Shown: positions 9,996 to 20,885 of the stretch, piece after piece
How the letters are laid out: each line of letters starts with the position of its first letter
How positions within the stretch are numbered: position 1 is the first letter of the stretch
Assembly (NCBI GenBank): GCA_022606425.2
Contig: JAHDVF020001251.1
Location: 1,040,501-1,104,500, forward strand
DNA from: Lepidostoma basale
Taxonomy: Eukaryota > Arthropoda > Insecta > Trichoptera > Lepidostomatidae
Length of the DNA stretch: 64,000 nucleotides
Reading direction: 5' to 3'
The notes under the pieces: generated by a model
The model's input: the letters and a program-made list of their open reading frames with translations, nothing else
Databases searched by the model: none
Told to the model about the DNA's origin: nothing
Position numbers and translations under genes: made by a program

Positions 9996-10140
9996 CTTAT
10001 TTAGCACTTAATAAATCTCACTAAACTTAACCACTCCGAGATTACAATAACACAATAAAGTTCAACTCGCGAAAGTTCTAAAACGCGACCGACACACGCA
10101 CATTTGACGCCTTAATGTCTCCGATGGCGGTTTCCTGTCA
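9996..10140 (-). promoter_or_regulatory. Possible 5' UTR/promoter of the 9.9 kb exon
   Basis: Unique, relatively CpG-rich sequence just upstream of the candidate start codon. No TATA box or clear initiator was found. Called only by position and composition. Confidence 0.25.
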
Positions 10141-11200
10141 AGAAATCATAATAGATGTAATAATTCATAATTGACGTCGGTGCAATTTCATGCAAATCAT
10201 ATTATCATACGCCGTACGGACAAGGCAATTTAGAAAACTCTTGCCGACCGCCTCCAATGAAAAATGACAACTGACGTACTTGACAGCCGTTTGAGCAGTT
10301 TGCACAAATCGACAACGCATCTGCGCAAAAGTGATTTTGCGGGGTCAGTTGGTTTAAAAATACAAAACTTAGATAATTTTTTTTAAATAAACAAAAATAT
10401 CGTATTAACAGACAAAAAAACAGCGCATACTTATGTATTATATCAATTATTGGATATACAAAATAAAATAACAATATTTTTCATTATCCACAAAGAAAGA
10501 CAAGGAAGATGCCTCCATATGAGATGTTATTGAAACCACAACGACCGGTTCCTCCAAGAAAATATTACTTTGTCAGCCAAAACTTCAACCACAACGACGA
10601 TAATAAGAGATAATACCCGTTCAATGAAAATTCCTGTAATTAAATCAAAGTATCTTGCATTAATACGAAGAATAAAAAAAACTATTAGTTGCAAAACAAT
10701 ATGTTTCATATTATTCAATAGAGTTATTTCAATAAATAAAACTTTTCAATATCTGAAAATAGTAAGAATCCCATAAATAAACTTTCATGTTCGGTTATGT
10801 TTAGAACGATTTCCATAAATGCCTCTTTATATACTCGTACATTATCGAATTATGTCTTATGGAACTTTGAATTATTTGCAGAATTTTTGTTTTTAATTAC
10901 ATTTAATGCAAAAACAATCGCATTGTTTTCGCATGACCTGTAGAAGTTAAAGAAAGAACGTGTATTATTTATTTTACCATTTAAATACATTTATTTGAAA
11001 AGAGAACATCAAATAATAATAATAATGTAATTATTATAACAATAATAAGGCATAGAGATGAAAAAATGTGATTATCATTAGATAAACAGATAAATAAACA
11101 AATGCAGAATCGACTGCGAATGATACGAGTATTACCCAGACAAGAAAGAAATTTGAGGTGCAAACAGTTAAAGAAATTGTAAATCATATCTTCTCCTTTT
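10141..11200. other. Repeat-poor sequence, no gene seen
   Basis: Mostly AT-rich and unique. The 10200-10350 part is GC-richer (TTGCCGACCGCCTCC, CGCATCTGCGC) and might be regulatory. The ORFs of 60-90 codons here lack recognisable features. Confidence 0.45.
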
Positions 11201-11204
11201 CACC

Positions 11205-11362
11205 TCAGCCCACTCCCGTCCACTCCATTCGCTTCCATGTCACTCTGTCTTGTGCAGACTGCATCCAGGTTATTCCGACATGTATGTTCAGATCATCCTT
11301 CCACCGTAGTTGCGGTCGCTCTGTACTGCTCCTTGCCGTCCACGGTCTCCAAGTCAGCATAT
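11205..11362 (-). mobile_element. LINE-G 3' fragment
   Basis: Complement of the LINE-G end seen at 49840-50120: CATCCAGGTTATTCCGACAT, GTCCACTCC and GGTCTCCAAGTCAGCA. 5'-truncated. Confidence 0.75.
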
Positions 11363-11399
11363 ACACATTAACCATTTTTAGAAGGAAAAAACTTTGGTT

Positions 11400-11520
11400 T
11401 TACAACGGCACACAATACAACATGTATTAAAAATTCAGTTCACAAGAGCTGAACCTCCGTAAGCCATAAAATCTATGTCCAAGTCCATGACATACTCAAG
11501 AGAAAAATATATGATACATA
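11400..11520 (+). repeat. Q repeat fragment
   Basis: AAGAGCTGAACCTCCGTAAG and CCAAGTCCATG parallel the Q repeat at 43005-43060 (AAGAGCTAAACCTTTGTAAG). Confidence 0.5.
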
Positions 11521-12970
11521 TGTGTTCACCCTTAAATGTCAGGATGTTGTTATATTCTGAAGATTGTAAATACATGAAGATATTGACGCCTATTTGGTTG
11601 CGTGTCTTGAGAATATGCGGTTTGTCGAGTTAGCGTGTGTTGTAATGGCGAACCTAGTTATTTAACATGTAAAATGTATTGAATTGTGCTAAATTTGAGA
11701 TTACCAGAAAACGTGAGCTTGTTAATTAATAATTAATAACGTGGTGTAATAGTGAGTGAAAGGATTTTAGATATAAAATAAACATCTATTTCATAGGTGT
11801 CGAATGGCATACCAAAGACATCTCAAATTGTCCTCTGCTGTACGAATTGGATCTCAGATATCTTGATGCCATGCAATATATTCTTTGCTGGTTTTGATAT
11901 ATGATGAATGAAAAACAATCCCTGATGTACAATACCTAGAAAAAGTTATAAGCTGAAATAAATAAAAACATCGAAAACAATAAAATCGATTGTTAATCAA
12001 TAATATTAAAGGTTTATTATGTTTACTGAAAATGAAAATGATTTTCAGATTTTTCTCATAATTTAAAATTAGGTGAAGATTTGTGCTTCGATGATAAACA
12101 AAATGAACTAAGCCAATCAATATAAATTATAAAATTTATGTGTATTAACGTCTAAAAGAAAAATACTCTACATAGAAAATATCACAATTCATAGTAATAT
12201 ATTATATTTCCCTAAGTCATAATTCGATACAGTGATTTCTAAGCGCATTTTGTCAAGTTTTTAAATTCAGATAAACAAATGGTTTTGAATTTGGATATAA
12301 CATGCTCATTTGTAATAAAATTTAAGTATTTAATAATCCATGATGGTTTTCTTGTTTTGCCATAAGAAAATCAGCCTAAAAATATAGCGTTAAGAATCAC
12401 AGAATAATAAATAGTAATATGCAATTTATACACAGAAAAAGACGGAACTGGTTTATAAAACTCCAAGTACACCTATTAAGCTTTGTATTGGTTTTTACAG
12501 ATAATTCGCGATAGTTTATTAAACACATATTTATTTTTTCGAAATCTATGGTTAGACATGTATGAATACAATAAATAAGACGTCTCGCTTTCTATTCTTA
12601 CGAGATCGTAGAAAAAAATTCCAAGCATACATACATTTACCGTTTGATTTTCTGTTTATGGAAGTAAAATTACGGCAATCTTTAAAATTTCCCGATTTTT
12701 ATAAGATATGATACTACATTGCGAAGAATTTATATTTATAAACATTTTGATGAAAGCTTTGAAAATTACAATTATTTTAAACTTCAATTTGTCATATATT
12801 TGACCCACGCTGTTTGCCGAAAATCGATCGTAAGAAGGGGAATAAAGGTATATAGGTACATTATTTTAATTTTAATAAAATCAGTTTGATATTTATGAAA
12901 TAGAAATCATCTTTATAAACTGAAGCATACCACTTTTATTTCAAAACATTTCACAGAAATCAAAATCATA
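11521..12970. other. AT-rich unique tract, no gene seen
   Basis: About 1.4 kb without LINE, SINE or hairpin signatures and without a credible coding frame. The 88-codon minus ORF at 11854 is hydrophobic AT-derived sequence. Confidence 0.5.
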
Positions 12971-13520
12971 GATGTCGGGCGGTCTAGAGCAGTGCTCCGC
13001 AATATTTTCTTACATACGGCACACATAAGTTCCTAAAATTCGGTCTGGACGTGGGGGTTAATCAGCTTTGGAGAGGTTTTTTTTGGCTCATCGGCAACTT
13101 CCGGCTAGTAGAAATCAAAAGCGAGTTTTTTTTTGCTCCTCCCAAAAGATCAAAAACCAAATTTTCGCTAATTCTACCGGGCGGAAGTCGCTGTTAAGTT
13201 AAAAACTTGAGATTGCCAGCAACTTCCGGCCAGCAGAAATCAGCGGCGACAGATTTTTCACGAATGACCTAAAATTATAATAACAACAACAAAAAAAGTC
13301 ACCTTGTCTCCTGAACTGATTTCCGAAAGATTCGACTTCACGAAATTCACGAGTTCCGACCATAACTAATTTTTTTTTTCATTATGCATTTGGTCGCGAT
13401 ACACTTGCATCCTGCTCATGGCACACCGGTTGCGGAGCACTGGTCTAGAGGATAAAACACTTATCTCCTGATCCAGGGTCCTTGGGTTTAAGCCGGTACC
13501 CGACACGATTTATTCGTTAA
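12971..13520 (+). repeat. SINE-S3 (tRNA-derived), split by a hAT MITE
   Basis: The SINE starts GATGTCGGGCGGTCTAGAG, is interrupted at 12990, and resumes at 13443 with GTCTAGAGGATAAAAC, then CTGATCCAGGGTCC and a decayed B box. The A-box region TGGTCTAGAGG is the insertion site. Copies in the opposite orientation are at 47160-47240 and 48090-48170. Confidence 0.65.
12990..13442. mobile_element. hAT-type non-autonomous element (MITE), 453 bp
   Basis: Terminal inverted repeats CAGTGCTCCGCAA and TTGCGGAGCACTG bound 453 bp. Exact 8-bp target duplications GTCTAGAG lie at 12982-12989 and 13443-13450. An 8-bp duplication with CAGTG ends is the hAT signature. The inside has no transposase frame; it holds repeated GGCAACTTCCGGC-like and GAAATCA blocks. 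Confidence 0.9.
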
Positions 13521-14040
13521 AATAATGAGATAATTTATTATTAATATAGACATTAATATTAATATAGATATTAATTTAAAATATTATTTCCTGCTCTAAT
13601 TGGAGATTGTTAACAAGTTTTTAAAGACATCGATTTAAATCCCCATTTTTCTTTAGTTTAAATGAATAATTTCATATACCTGAATACAGGAGTTTGTTTT
13701 CAAGAAAAACACATATTGAATTTTATTTTATTTTTAATATGTGAATTTGACAAAATAGAAGATAAATTGCATTTAATATTACAATTTATTATCTAGTTAA
13801 TCAAAATATTATAATTTTTCGTCATTATATTTTTTCGCATATCATTGTAAATTTTAAATGTTTAAATGAATATAACATAATCCCAACTCAATTTCTTATT
13901 TAATATATTTTTTTAATCATTATTCGTTATTAAATCACTTTTAAACAACATTTTCTTACAATGACTTAAATAATTTAAAATGGCAACATTATTGAATTAA
14001 TATATTTCCATCTATCCCCTATTTTCATTATACGGGTAAG
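13521..14040. other. AT-rich tract, no gene seen
   Basis: Very AT-rich, with short TAATATAGA-like repeats near 13545-13575. Nothing codable. Confidence 0.5.
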
Positions 14041-14089
14041 TACGGAGTTTGACGTTTGAATATTTATTCAAATATTTTTTTAGTGTGGC

Positions 14090-14498
14090 AGCATTTTGCG
14101 GCACATGGCAATGCCCAAGTTTACGGTATTTTTGTTCAGAAAGAAAATGGCCGGCCCAAGCCCCTCCGGTTGTGCGGGCGTGCGGTGTTTTTAATCGCGT
14201 TCGAACAGTATCGTTGATGATGTGGTCGTTTTGAAAGGGAATTAATTTCGCGAGTAGTAAACTGTGTTTAAATTAATTTATCGGTGTTATGTGATGTGAT
14301 TGTTATGGTGAAAGTGAATACGGGCTCATCCCTTTGTCCCGTCAGTGAAAATGGCCGTACACTAGTGCGAAGAATTACCCACCATTAGAAAAGTGTATAA
14401 CGTGTTTACAGTTTAAATATGAATCAAACTTTTTGTAGAACTTCTACATTACATATTTAACTCTTCTTTGGATTTACTTCATTCAATTTCACTTTAAG
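14090..14498 (+). other. Candidate untranslated first exon
   Basis: A repeat-free, GC-richer block (ATGGCCGGCCCAAGCCCC, GGTTGTGCGGGCGTGCGG, TTCGCGAGTAG) ends in TTTAAG then GTAAGTTG at 14499, a near-perfect splice donor. It contains only short upstream-type ORFs (for example ATG at 14123 giving MPKFTVFLFRKKMAGPSPSG and seven more codons), so if transcribed it would be a 5' UTR exon. TCAGTG at about 14344 fits an arthropod initiator but would leave only 150 bases of exon. The downstream partner exon could be the acceptor at 61900. All of this rests on sequence appearance. Confidence 0.3.
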
Positions 14499-15190
14499 GT
14501 AAGTTGATTTTTGTTTACAAACTTTATTCTGTGTGCATTCCAAACTCTCAAAGTATCCCGTGTTTAAAACTTGTTTTGAGTGTGTTATTCCTTCTTAAAC
14601 TTTTTTTGTATATATTGAAACATGTAGTTTAGACATTGAAAGTATTGTTTGTACAAGTTGTGGTCCATTTAACAAACTCCTGGGAGTTTTTAATCGACTT
14701 GCAAATTGTAAATATTGGGACGCGGTTGTTAGGCACTCGATTTGACATTCCATTCTCACGGAGTCGTTATGGGTAGTTGTAGGTATATGTACCGCTACTA
14801 CCAACGTTTTCGTGATTTCTCGAAAGTATGTTTAAAGTTAATTAATTTGTATAACGTCTGTTGCATAATTATAACTTATTGTTTTGCATTTTAATTCGTT
14901 TAATAATATTAACAAACTTTGCGCTTTACTTGTTAGATAAGTTTCTAAGAGGTTATTTATCTTTAATTATCTGGACAAATGTTTTTATTATACCTCGAAT
15001 ATAATATTGTGCAACTGAGTTCAGCAGTAATTGTATCCGATGAAATTTAATTTGTGTAAGTTAATAATTAAATTTGCACAAACTATCATGTTCATACAAA
15101 TTAATTCTCAAATCATCTTTATCACAATAGTATATATATAATTAAAACAGTTTTTATTTTAATGTCCTACCATTACAAAAGCAGAATATT
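14499..15190. other. Unique sequence, possible start of a long intron
   Basis: AT-rich and repeat-poor up to the first LINE-A copy at 15200. No exon or RNA signature seen. Confidence 0.4.
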
Positions 15191-15199
15191 TTTGTTAAT

Positions 15200-15726
15200 G
15201 TGTATAAAGTATCGGCCATTCACAATGGAGTTCTGGTCCCAACCCTAATGTATGGAAGCGAAGCATGGAACTGGCAGAAGAAGGATGAGAGTAGAATAAA
15301 TGCGGTAGAGATGAGGTCCCTAAGACGTATGTGTGGTAGAACGATATACGACAGAATCTCAAATGCTGATATAAGAAAGGAATGTAGAGCGGAAGAAGGT
15401 ATAATGAACAAAATTATGAAAGGATCGCTGCGTTGGTTCGGACATATGGAACGCATGGATGGAGAAAGAATGATTAAGAAAGTATACGTTAATGATGTAA
15501 ATGGGGTACGAAGTCGAGGCAGACCAAGGAAAACATGGCATGACCAAATTAATCAAATTTTAAAGGTTGGTCATGTTAGAAGTCGGAGAAATCGACGTGC
15601 GTGTATGACTCGTTGTATGAATGTGGAGGAAGCTAGAGAGGTTTGCCAGGATAGAGTAGTGTGGCGGTCCATTCTCTCTGCCTACCCCTGCGGGAAAACG
15701 GCGTGATGGTTTGTTGTTGTTGTTGT
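15200..15726 (+). mobile_element. LINE-A2 3' fragment with 168-codon open frame
   Basis: Best-preserved A2 copy. The frame reads VLVPTLMYGSEAWNWQKKDE, then EMRSLRRMCGRTIYDRIS, MKGSLRWFGHMERMDGER, RSRGRPRKTWHDQINQI and AYPCGKTA, stop. The region lies downstream of the RT domain and has the RTE-type Y-G-S-E-A-W and G-R-P-R-K-T-W motifs. The stop TGA sits in GCGTGATGGTT and the element ends immediately in TTGTTGTTGTTGTTG, so there is almost no 3' UTR. A hairpin (CCCCTGCGGG) precedes the stop. 5'-truncated, so not autonomous. Confidence 0.9.
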
Positions 15727-15849
15727 ATAAAGTAAATTTATTAATTATTCCCTCATTTTATTTATATAAATGATTTTATTAATTTCATCATACAATTGTC
15801 TCGTTAACTGTTATATTATACTGAAAGCCTTTGACGGAAGTTTATTTTA

Positions 15850-16500
15850 AATTATGATACAGCAACAAAACATCACGCTATTTCCCCGGAGGGGTAGGCA
15901 GCGAGAATTGACATCCTGACACGTCTCTAGTATCCTTCACATTAATACAGCGAGTCATACACGCACGTCGATTCTTCTGACTTCTAACATAGTCACCCCT
16001 TAAAATTAGATTAATATTGTCATGCCAAGTTTTCCTCGGTCTCCCACGACTCCGTTGTCCATTCACACCGTAAACATCTTCTTCTTCTTTTAATAGATCT
16101 GACGATCTGTCACACAGAAATCATATCTCGTCGGATGATGAGATCCAGCTGTCCCTCCATCTCTTAGGCGGTCTTCCAGGTGGGCGGTGTCCGCAGGGGA
16201 TTTCATAAGCGGCTGTATATGCGAGTCTGTCACCATCCATTCGGGCTACATGGTCCTTCCAGTATCTTCTTCTGTAAACATATATTTTTTTAACCATTTT
16301 ATCTTCATCCATGCGTTTCATATGTTCAAACCAATGCAGTGATCCTTAGATAATTTCGTTCATAATACTTTCTTTATTTCTACATTCTTTATATCACCAT
16401 TCGAATTTCTGTCGTACATCGTTTTATCCACACATACGTCTAAGAGATCTCATCTCAACCGCATTTATTCTACTGTCATCCTTCTTTTGCTAGTTTGCCA
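15850..16500 (-). mobile_element. LINE-A2 copy, interrupted by LINE-H
   Basis: Minus strand encodes NGQRSRGRPRKTWHDNINLI and RACMTRCINVKDTRD, with a hairpin (CCCCTCCGGGG in sense) and a TTG-type tail at 15862-15885. The 5' part (to about 16500) is decayed. Nested insertion at 16078-16273. Confidence 0.85.
16078..16273 (-). mobile_element. LINE-H 3' fragment nested in LINE-A2
   Basis: Reads RRRYWKDHVARMDGDRLAYT, then CGHRPPGRPPKRWRDSW in the minus frame, with a GAA-type tail. Exact 8-bp duplication GTAAACAT at 16070-16077 and 16274-16281. Confidence 0.85.
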
Positions 16501-16716
16501 TGCTTCAAATCCACACATCTCTAATGTGATATATATTTTTTAATTTTGATTTGCCGTATTTAGCATAAAAATGTGTATAATAATCAAAACACTATTCTAA
16601 ATTAATATGGTTCTTATTTTGAAACTAATCTCTCTATATAAGCAAACTAAAAAAAAAAATTAAAAAAACTAGTTCTTTACAACACTTTGACTTTTGTTTA
16701 TTATAAATGAAAACGA

Positions 16717-17119
16717 AAATGGCCGTTTACAGTGGAGTTCTGGTCCCAACCCTTATGTATGGAAGCGAAGCATGGAACTGGCAGAAGAAAGATGAGAGCA
16801 GAATAAATGCAGCCCCTAAGACGTATGTGTGGTAGAACGATGTACGACAGAATCTCAAATGCTGATATTAAAAAGGAATGTAGAGCGAAAGAAAGTATTA
16901 TGAACAAAATTATGAAAGGATCGCTGCGTTGGTTCGGACATATGGAGCGCATGGGTGAATAAAGAATGGTTAAAAAGTATACGTTAAAGATGTAAATGCA
17001 GTACGGAGTCGAGATAGATCGAGAAAAACATGGCATGACCAAATCAATCAAATTTTAAAGGTTGGTCATGTCAGAAGTCGGAAGAATCGACGTGCGGGTA
17101 TGACTCGCTGTATTAATGT
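16717..17119 (+). mobile_element. LINE-A2 fragment
   Basis: Contains VLVPTLMYGSEAWNWQKKDE, LRWFGHMERMG and KTWHDQINQILKVGHVRS-type coding in broken frames. Truncated at its 3' end before the hairpin. Confidence 0.85.
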
Positions 17120-17127
17120 AGCATTAA

Positions 17128-17320
17128 CTTATGAAATATTACTTGACTAGTCAGACGTGACATGTGATAGGTAGCAAATCTATCGCCATTTATTGTGACG
17201 TGAATTATGCACCAGATCAAAGCCAGTGTGACAATCACACCACCATTGCCGGGAATCGAATCCGGAACCTTCGGGGTGGCAGTTAATGCACTTGCCACGA
17301 AGTGAGTGGATTCATTCACA
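17128..17320 (-). repeat. SINE-S1 copy
   Basis: The B box in the minus orientation (GGATTCGATTCC) and the family string ACAGTGTGACAATCACAC-like are present. It includes GTGATAGGTAGCAAATCTAT shared with 46400 and 63500. Confidence 0.75.
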
Positions 17321-17429
17321 TAAACTTGTAAAAAAAAAACATCTATAGAACAGGCGTTATCATTATTTTTAATAATTTTATATGGAGTTTTAGATTATTT
17401 AATATATTTATCATCGTACCCAAAAAAAC

Positions 17430-18036
17430 TAAAATGGCATTGCACAATGGTGTTTTTATACCGACCCTTATGTATGGAAGCGAAGCATGGAACTGGCAAA
17501 AGAAGGATGAAAGAATAAATGCTGTAGAAATGAGACCTCTTAGATGAAGGTGTAGATACTCTGTGTATGATAGAGTGTCGAATGAAAATATAATAAGTAC
17601 CTATATGCGATGCGAATGATGGTGTTATGAACAAAATAATGAAAGGATCACTTGGACTTTAAGATGTTAGACACATGGAAAGAATTAATGAAGAAAGAAT
17701 GTCAAAATAAAGTATATACCTATATGCGATGCGAATGATGGTGTTATGAACAAAATAATGAAAGGATCACTTGGACTTTAAGATGTTAGACACATGGAAA
17801 GAATTAATGAAGAAAGAATGTCAAAATAAAGTATATGTTAACGATGTAAATGGAACTTGAAATAGAGGAAGACCGAGGTAAACGTCGGGCACGTGAGGAG
17901 TCAGAGAAATCGACGCGCGTGCATGCATGAATGTTGAGGAATCGAGAGAAATATGCCAGGAAAGAAAAGTGTGGCAGTCCATTCTTTCTGCCTACCTCTT
18001 CGAGGAGACGGCGCGGCTTGATGGTTAGTTAGTTAG
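17430..18036 (+). mobile_element. LINE-A1 copy with a perfect 119-bp tandem duplication
   Basis: Starts MALHNGVFIPTLMYGSEAWN and ends with the 3' hairpin CCTCTTCGAGG and GGTTAGTTAGTTAG. Segments 17599-17717 and 17718-17836 are identical as read. The unit begins ACCTATATGCGATGCG and ends AAATAAAGTATAT. Frame is broken. Confidence 0.85.
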
Positions 18037-18079
18037 AGTTTTAGATCATTGTCCAAGTAACAGTAATTATTATTTTAAT

Positions 18080-18405
18080 CGTTAGACATGTTATTAAGGT
18101 ATTTTTCCCGCCTTTTAACACCCGTGTCCTTGTTTTTTGCCTCCAAAACGGTCTACTACACAGTGAAACACGTCAATATTCCGTATCCTCGGTTGCTACC
18201 TGCGCTTTTATGCTCTTGGTATCCAGAACTTTCCATTATATACGGAACGGACGAGCCCTTCTGAGAAAATATCTAAAATTCCCCGCCATTTTTACTAATC
18301 CAGCTGTTAAATCATAATTTACATACAAATAGAAATCCAAATATCTGTAATATAGGTATATTTAATTTCCATTGTTTTGGCCGAGACACTATGATACTTT
18401 AACAT
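18080..18405. other. No gene seen
   Basis: Mixed-composition unique sequence leading into the R element. Contains GTTTTGGCCGAGACAC (about 18376), which belongs to the R family. Confidence 0.45.
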
Positions 18406-18407
18406 TA

Positions 18408-18910
18408 TAAAATGTTAAATTAAAAAACTTTGTTTTATGTATCACAATTGCTCTGAGGATGGGCAGGCTGAAGTGGCGATGGGCTGGCCATATCTGTCGG
18501 AGAACTGACGGCCGATGAGGGAGATGGGTTCTGGAGTGGAGTGAAGATTCCGCAGAGCTGGACGTCCCTCTGCCTGCTGGACCGACGATCTGAAGAGGAT
18601 TGCTGGACCTGGATGGATGGGAGCGGCAATGTATAGGGAGCGGTAGCGTGCTTTGTGAGAGGCCTACATTCAGCAGTGGATGACAAACGGCTGATGATGA
18701 ATGAATGAATGAAAATTATATTTTTATTTTACGCTACAGCTGTTTCGTCAACCTATGTTGACATCATCAGGTGTTACAATAATAGATCAAAGATCTTATA
18801 TTTGATATATTACTGTAACACCTGATGATCTTAATACAGGTTGAAGAAACAGCTGTCGCGTAAAATAAAAATACAATTGTGATACATGAAACAAAGTATT
18901 ATTAACAATG
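18408..18910. repeat. R-family palindromic element with nested LINE
   Basis: Arms carrying ATGTATCACAATT, TTTTTATTTTACGC and ACAGCTGTTTCGTCAACC are inverted about a centre near 18796 (GATCAAAGATC). The left arm is split by a LINE 3' fragment at about 18447-18717. Related copies are at 29917-30170, 41040-41095 and 54050-54172. Confidence 0.7.
18447..18717 (+). mobile_element. RTE-like LINE 3' fragment nested in R
   Basis: Plus frame begins LRMGRLKWRWAGHICRRTDG and ends near a (TGAA)n tail (GATGATGAATGAATGAATGA). AATT occurs at both edges. An 83-codon antisense ORF here is a shadow. Confidence 0.7.
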
Positions 18911-18954
18911 TAATTCGATAGTGATGAATTTTTTTTATTTTTTCCATAATTAAT

Positions 18955-19036
18955 ACGAATGAAAACGTCTGTTTTCTAGAAGTTTTATTATAATTTATGT
19001 GAATGACATGTTTCGCATATTTAAGGCATTTTAAAC
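18955..19036 (+). repeat. P-family left segment
   Basis: AATGAAAACGTCTGTTTTCT, AGTTTTATTATAATTTATG and ATGACATGTTTCGC match the P hairpin arm. Confidence 0.6.
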
Positions 19037-19043
19037 TTGGGTT

Positions 19044-19183
19044 GTTAACTGTCTAACTAACCATCACGCCGTTTCTCCGGAGGGGTAGGCAGAGAAGATG
19101 GACTGCCACACTGTTCTATCCTGACAACTCTCGCGCATCTTCTACATTCACACATCGTGACATGCACGCTCGTCGATTGAAAT
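19044..19183 (-). mobile_element. LINE-A1 3' end
   Basis: Complementary tail AACTAACC, hairpin CTCCGGAGGGG and GTCATGCACGC-type codons in the minus orientation. Confidence 0.8.
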
Positions 19184-19237
19184 AATCCAGTATAAACTAT
19201 GCTGGATGGTAATAAAATCGCTTTATCAGTCTATATA

Positions 19238-20527
19238 TTAGGTCCTTACATATGAAATTGGCGTTTTGTATGGGAGGAACATAAAGTTGATTTTTTTTTA
19301 AATAAAATATATTTATTTAATCAAAGTATGTACCATTGCTATCTATGCACTTTTGCCATCTCATAGGTAGTTCATCGATCCCTTTACTAAAAAAACCATT
19401 CGGACGGGAATCAATAAAATCTTTGAAGTCGGTTTGAACTGCCCCATCGGAGTTGAATTTTTTCCCTTGCAAGAAGTTATCCAAATTTCGAAAAAAAATA
19501 GTAATCTGTTGGGGCAAGGTCCGGAGAGTACGGTGGATGTCTTAGACATTCCAATTGAAGCTCTTCTAATTTGGTAGCCGTCTGTTGTGCAGTGTGTGGT
19601 CTAGCGTTATCATGAAGCAGCAGTGGCCTAGAGCGATTAACCAGCCTCGGTTGTTTAGCAGCTAGTTTTTCCATCATGGTTTGCAGTTGCTGACAATAGA
19701 CATCTGCCGTAATTGTCTGGCCAGATTTAAGAAAGCTGTAGTGAACGACACCAGCACTAGTCCACCAAACGCTCACAAGTAACTTTTTGGAGTCAATTTT
19801 CGCTTGGGGCATGGTTTGGCTGGTTCGGCAGGGTTCAGCCATTGCGATGAGCGCTTCCGATTATCATACAGGATCCACATTTTCATCACAGGTAATGATT
19901 CGATTCAAAATCCCTTCATTATTGTGCCGGTTGAGTAATGCAACGCAGCAGTCAACGCGCGTTTGATGATTTGCTTCACTCAATTCGTGAGGTACCCACC
20001 TTGCAAGTTTTTTCACCTTCCCAATTTGCTTCAAGTGGATTAAAACAGTTTTATCACTAACACCGCAGCCTGCAGCTAACTCGGACGTGGTTTGCGATGG
20101 ATCCGCTTCCACAATAGCCTTCAATTCTTCATTATCAACTTTGGTCTCCGGCCGTCCACGGGGCTTGTTCTGCAGGTCGAAATTTCCAGAACGAAAATGT
20201 TGGAACCAAAAACGCACTGTGTTTTCTTTTGCGGCACCGTCGCCATACACATCATTAATCCTTCGAGCCGTTTCTGCAGCACTGGTGCCATGGTGGAACT
20301 CGTACTCGTTAATAACGCGATATTTCAAGTTTTCCATTTTGTAAACTGAGTGACGCAAAGAAAAAAACCAATTGAGGAAAAAACAAATGAATTATAATTT
20401 TCGAAACACAAATACTTGAGTAAATAGCTGTATAAATTTGAATTTGGAATTCCTAACCAAAGAGAAGATATTTGAGATCAAAGTTGCCAGTACGGCAAAA
20501 CGCCAAATTTCGTATGTAAGGACCTAA
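19238..20527 (-). mobile_element. mariner element, 1290 bp, complete ends
   Basis: Terminal inverted repeats of about 30 bp begin TTAGGTCCTTACATA on both ends and continue GAAATT...GGCGTTTT. They sit between TA dinucleotides (19236-19237 and 20528-20529), the mariner target duplication. Length and ends match mori-type mariners of Lepidoptera as far as I recall. The transposase inside is broken (next entry), so the copy could move only with help from another source. Confidence 0.92.
19317..20337 (-). pseudogene. mariner transposase, frameshifted
   Basis: Cut-and-paste transposase of the mariner DD34D type. I place the start at Met 20337 (MENLKYRVI). N-terminal helix-turn-helix region: FHHGTSAAETARRINDVYGD and VRFWFQHFRSGNFDLQNKPR. 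The first catalytic Asp lies in ITCDEN. The second is in LLHDNARPHTA and the third in PYSPDLAPTDYYFF, spaced 34 residues apart. One extra base at about 19868-19872 breaks the frame just after ITCDEN; shifting one base restores W-I-L-Y-D-N. A second shift lies in an A-run near 19490, after PTDYYFF. The C-terminus RWQKCIDSNGTYFD ends at 19317. All three aspartates survive, so decay is recent or the shifts are sequencing errors in homopolymers. Confidence 0.9.
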
Positions 20528-20529
20528 TA

Positions 20530-20880
20530 TAAAACAAGAATATTGTTCAATTTGTTTAAATATCTGAATCCTCCCTTGTTCCTGCAAACATTTCCAAAGA
20601 GTCTGCCTTTGATATCTGCTAATTTATGCAAATTCAATAATAAAAAATACATGTAAAAAAGCCAAACATTTGGTTTGGCTTATGTAAATCGTTTTAAATG
20701 GCTTTAAAACCTTAAAAAATATATATACGTACTCGTATATCCAGAAATGTATATTTTAAATTCATTTCCAGTCGTTTTGTACTCAATTTTATTTTAATTA
20801 GTAACTTAAGAATTATTTATGCGGTACTCGTAGCTTTATAAGGCGTTATGAATTAAAGGGCGATTTTAATATAAAGGTAA
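20530..20880. other. No gene seen
   Basis: AT-rich sequence between mariner and the next LINE-A copy, with nothing recognisable. Confidence 0.5.
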
Positions 20881-20885
20881 TTTAG

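Noticed and set aside
18435..18686. 83-codon Ser/Pro-rich minus ORF
   Set aside because: Antisense of a LINE 3' fragment on the plus strand.
20087..20349. Two overlapping 85-codon plus ORFs
   Set aside because: Shadows of the mariner transposase N-terminus on the minus strand.
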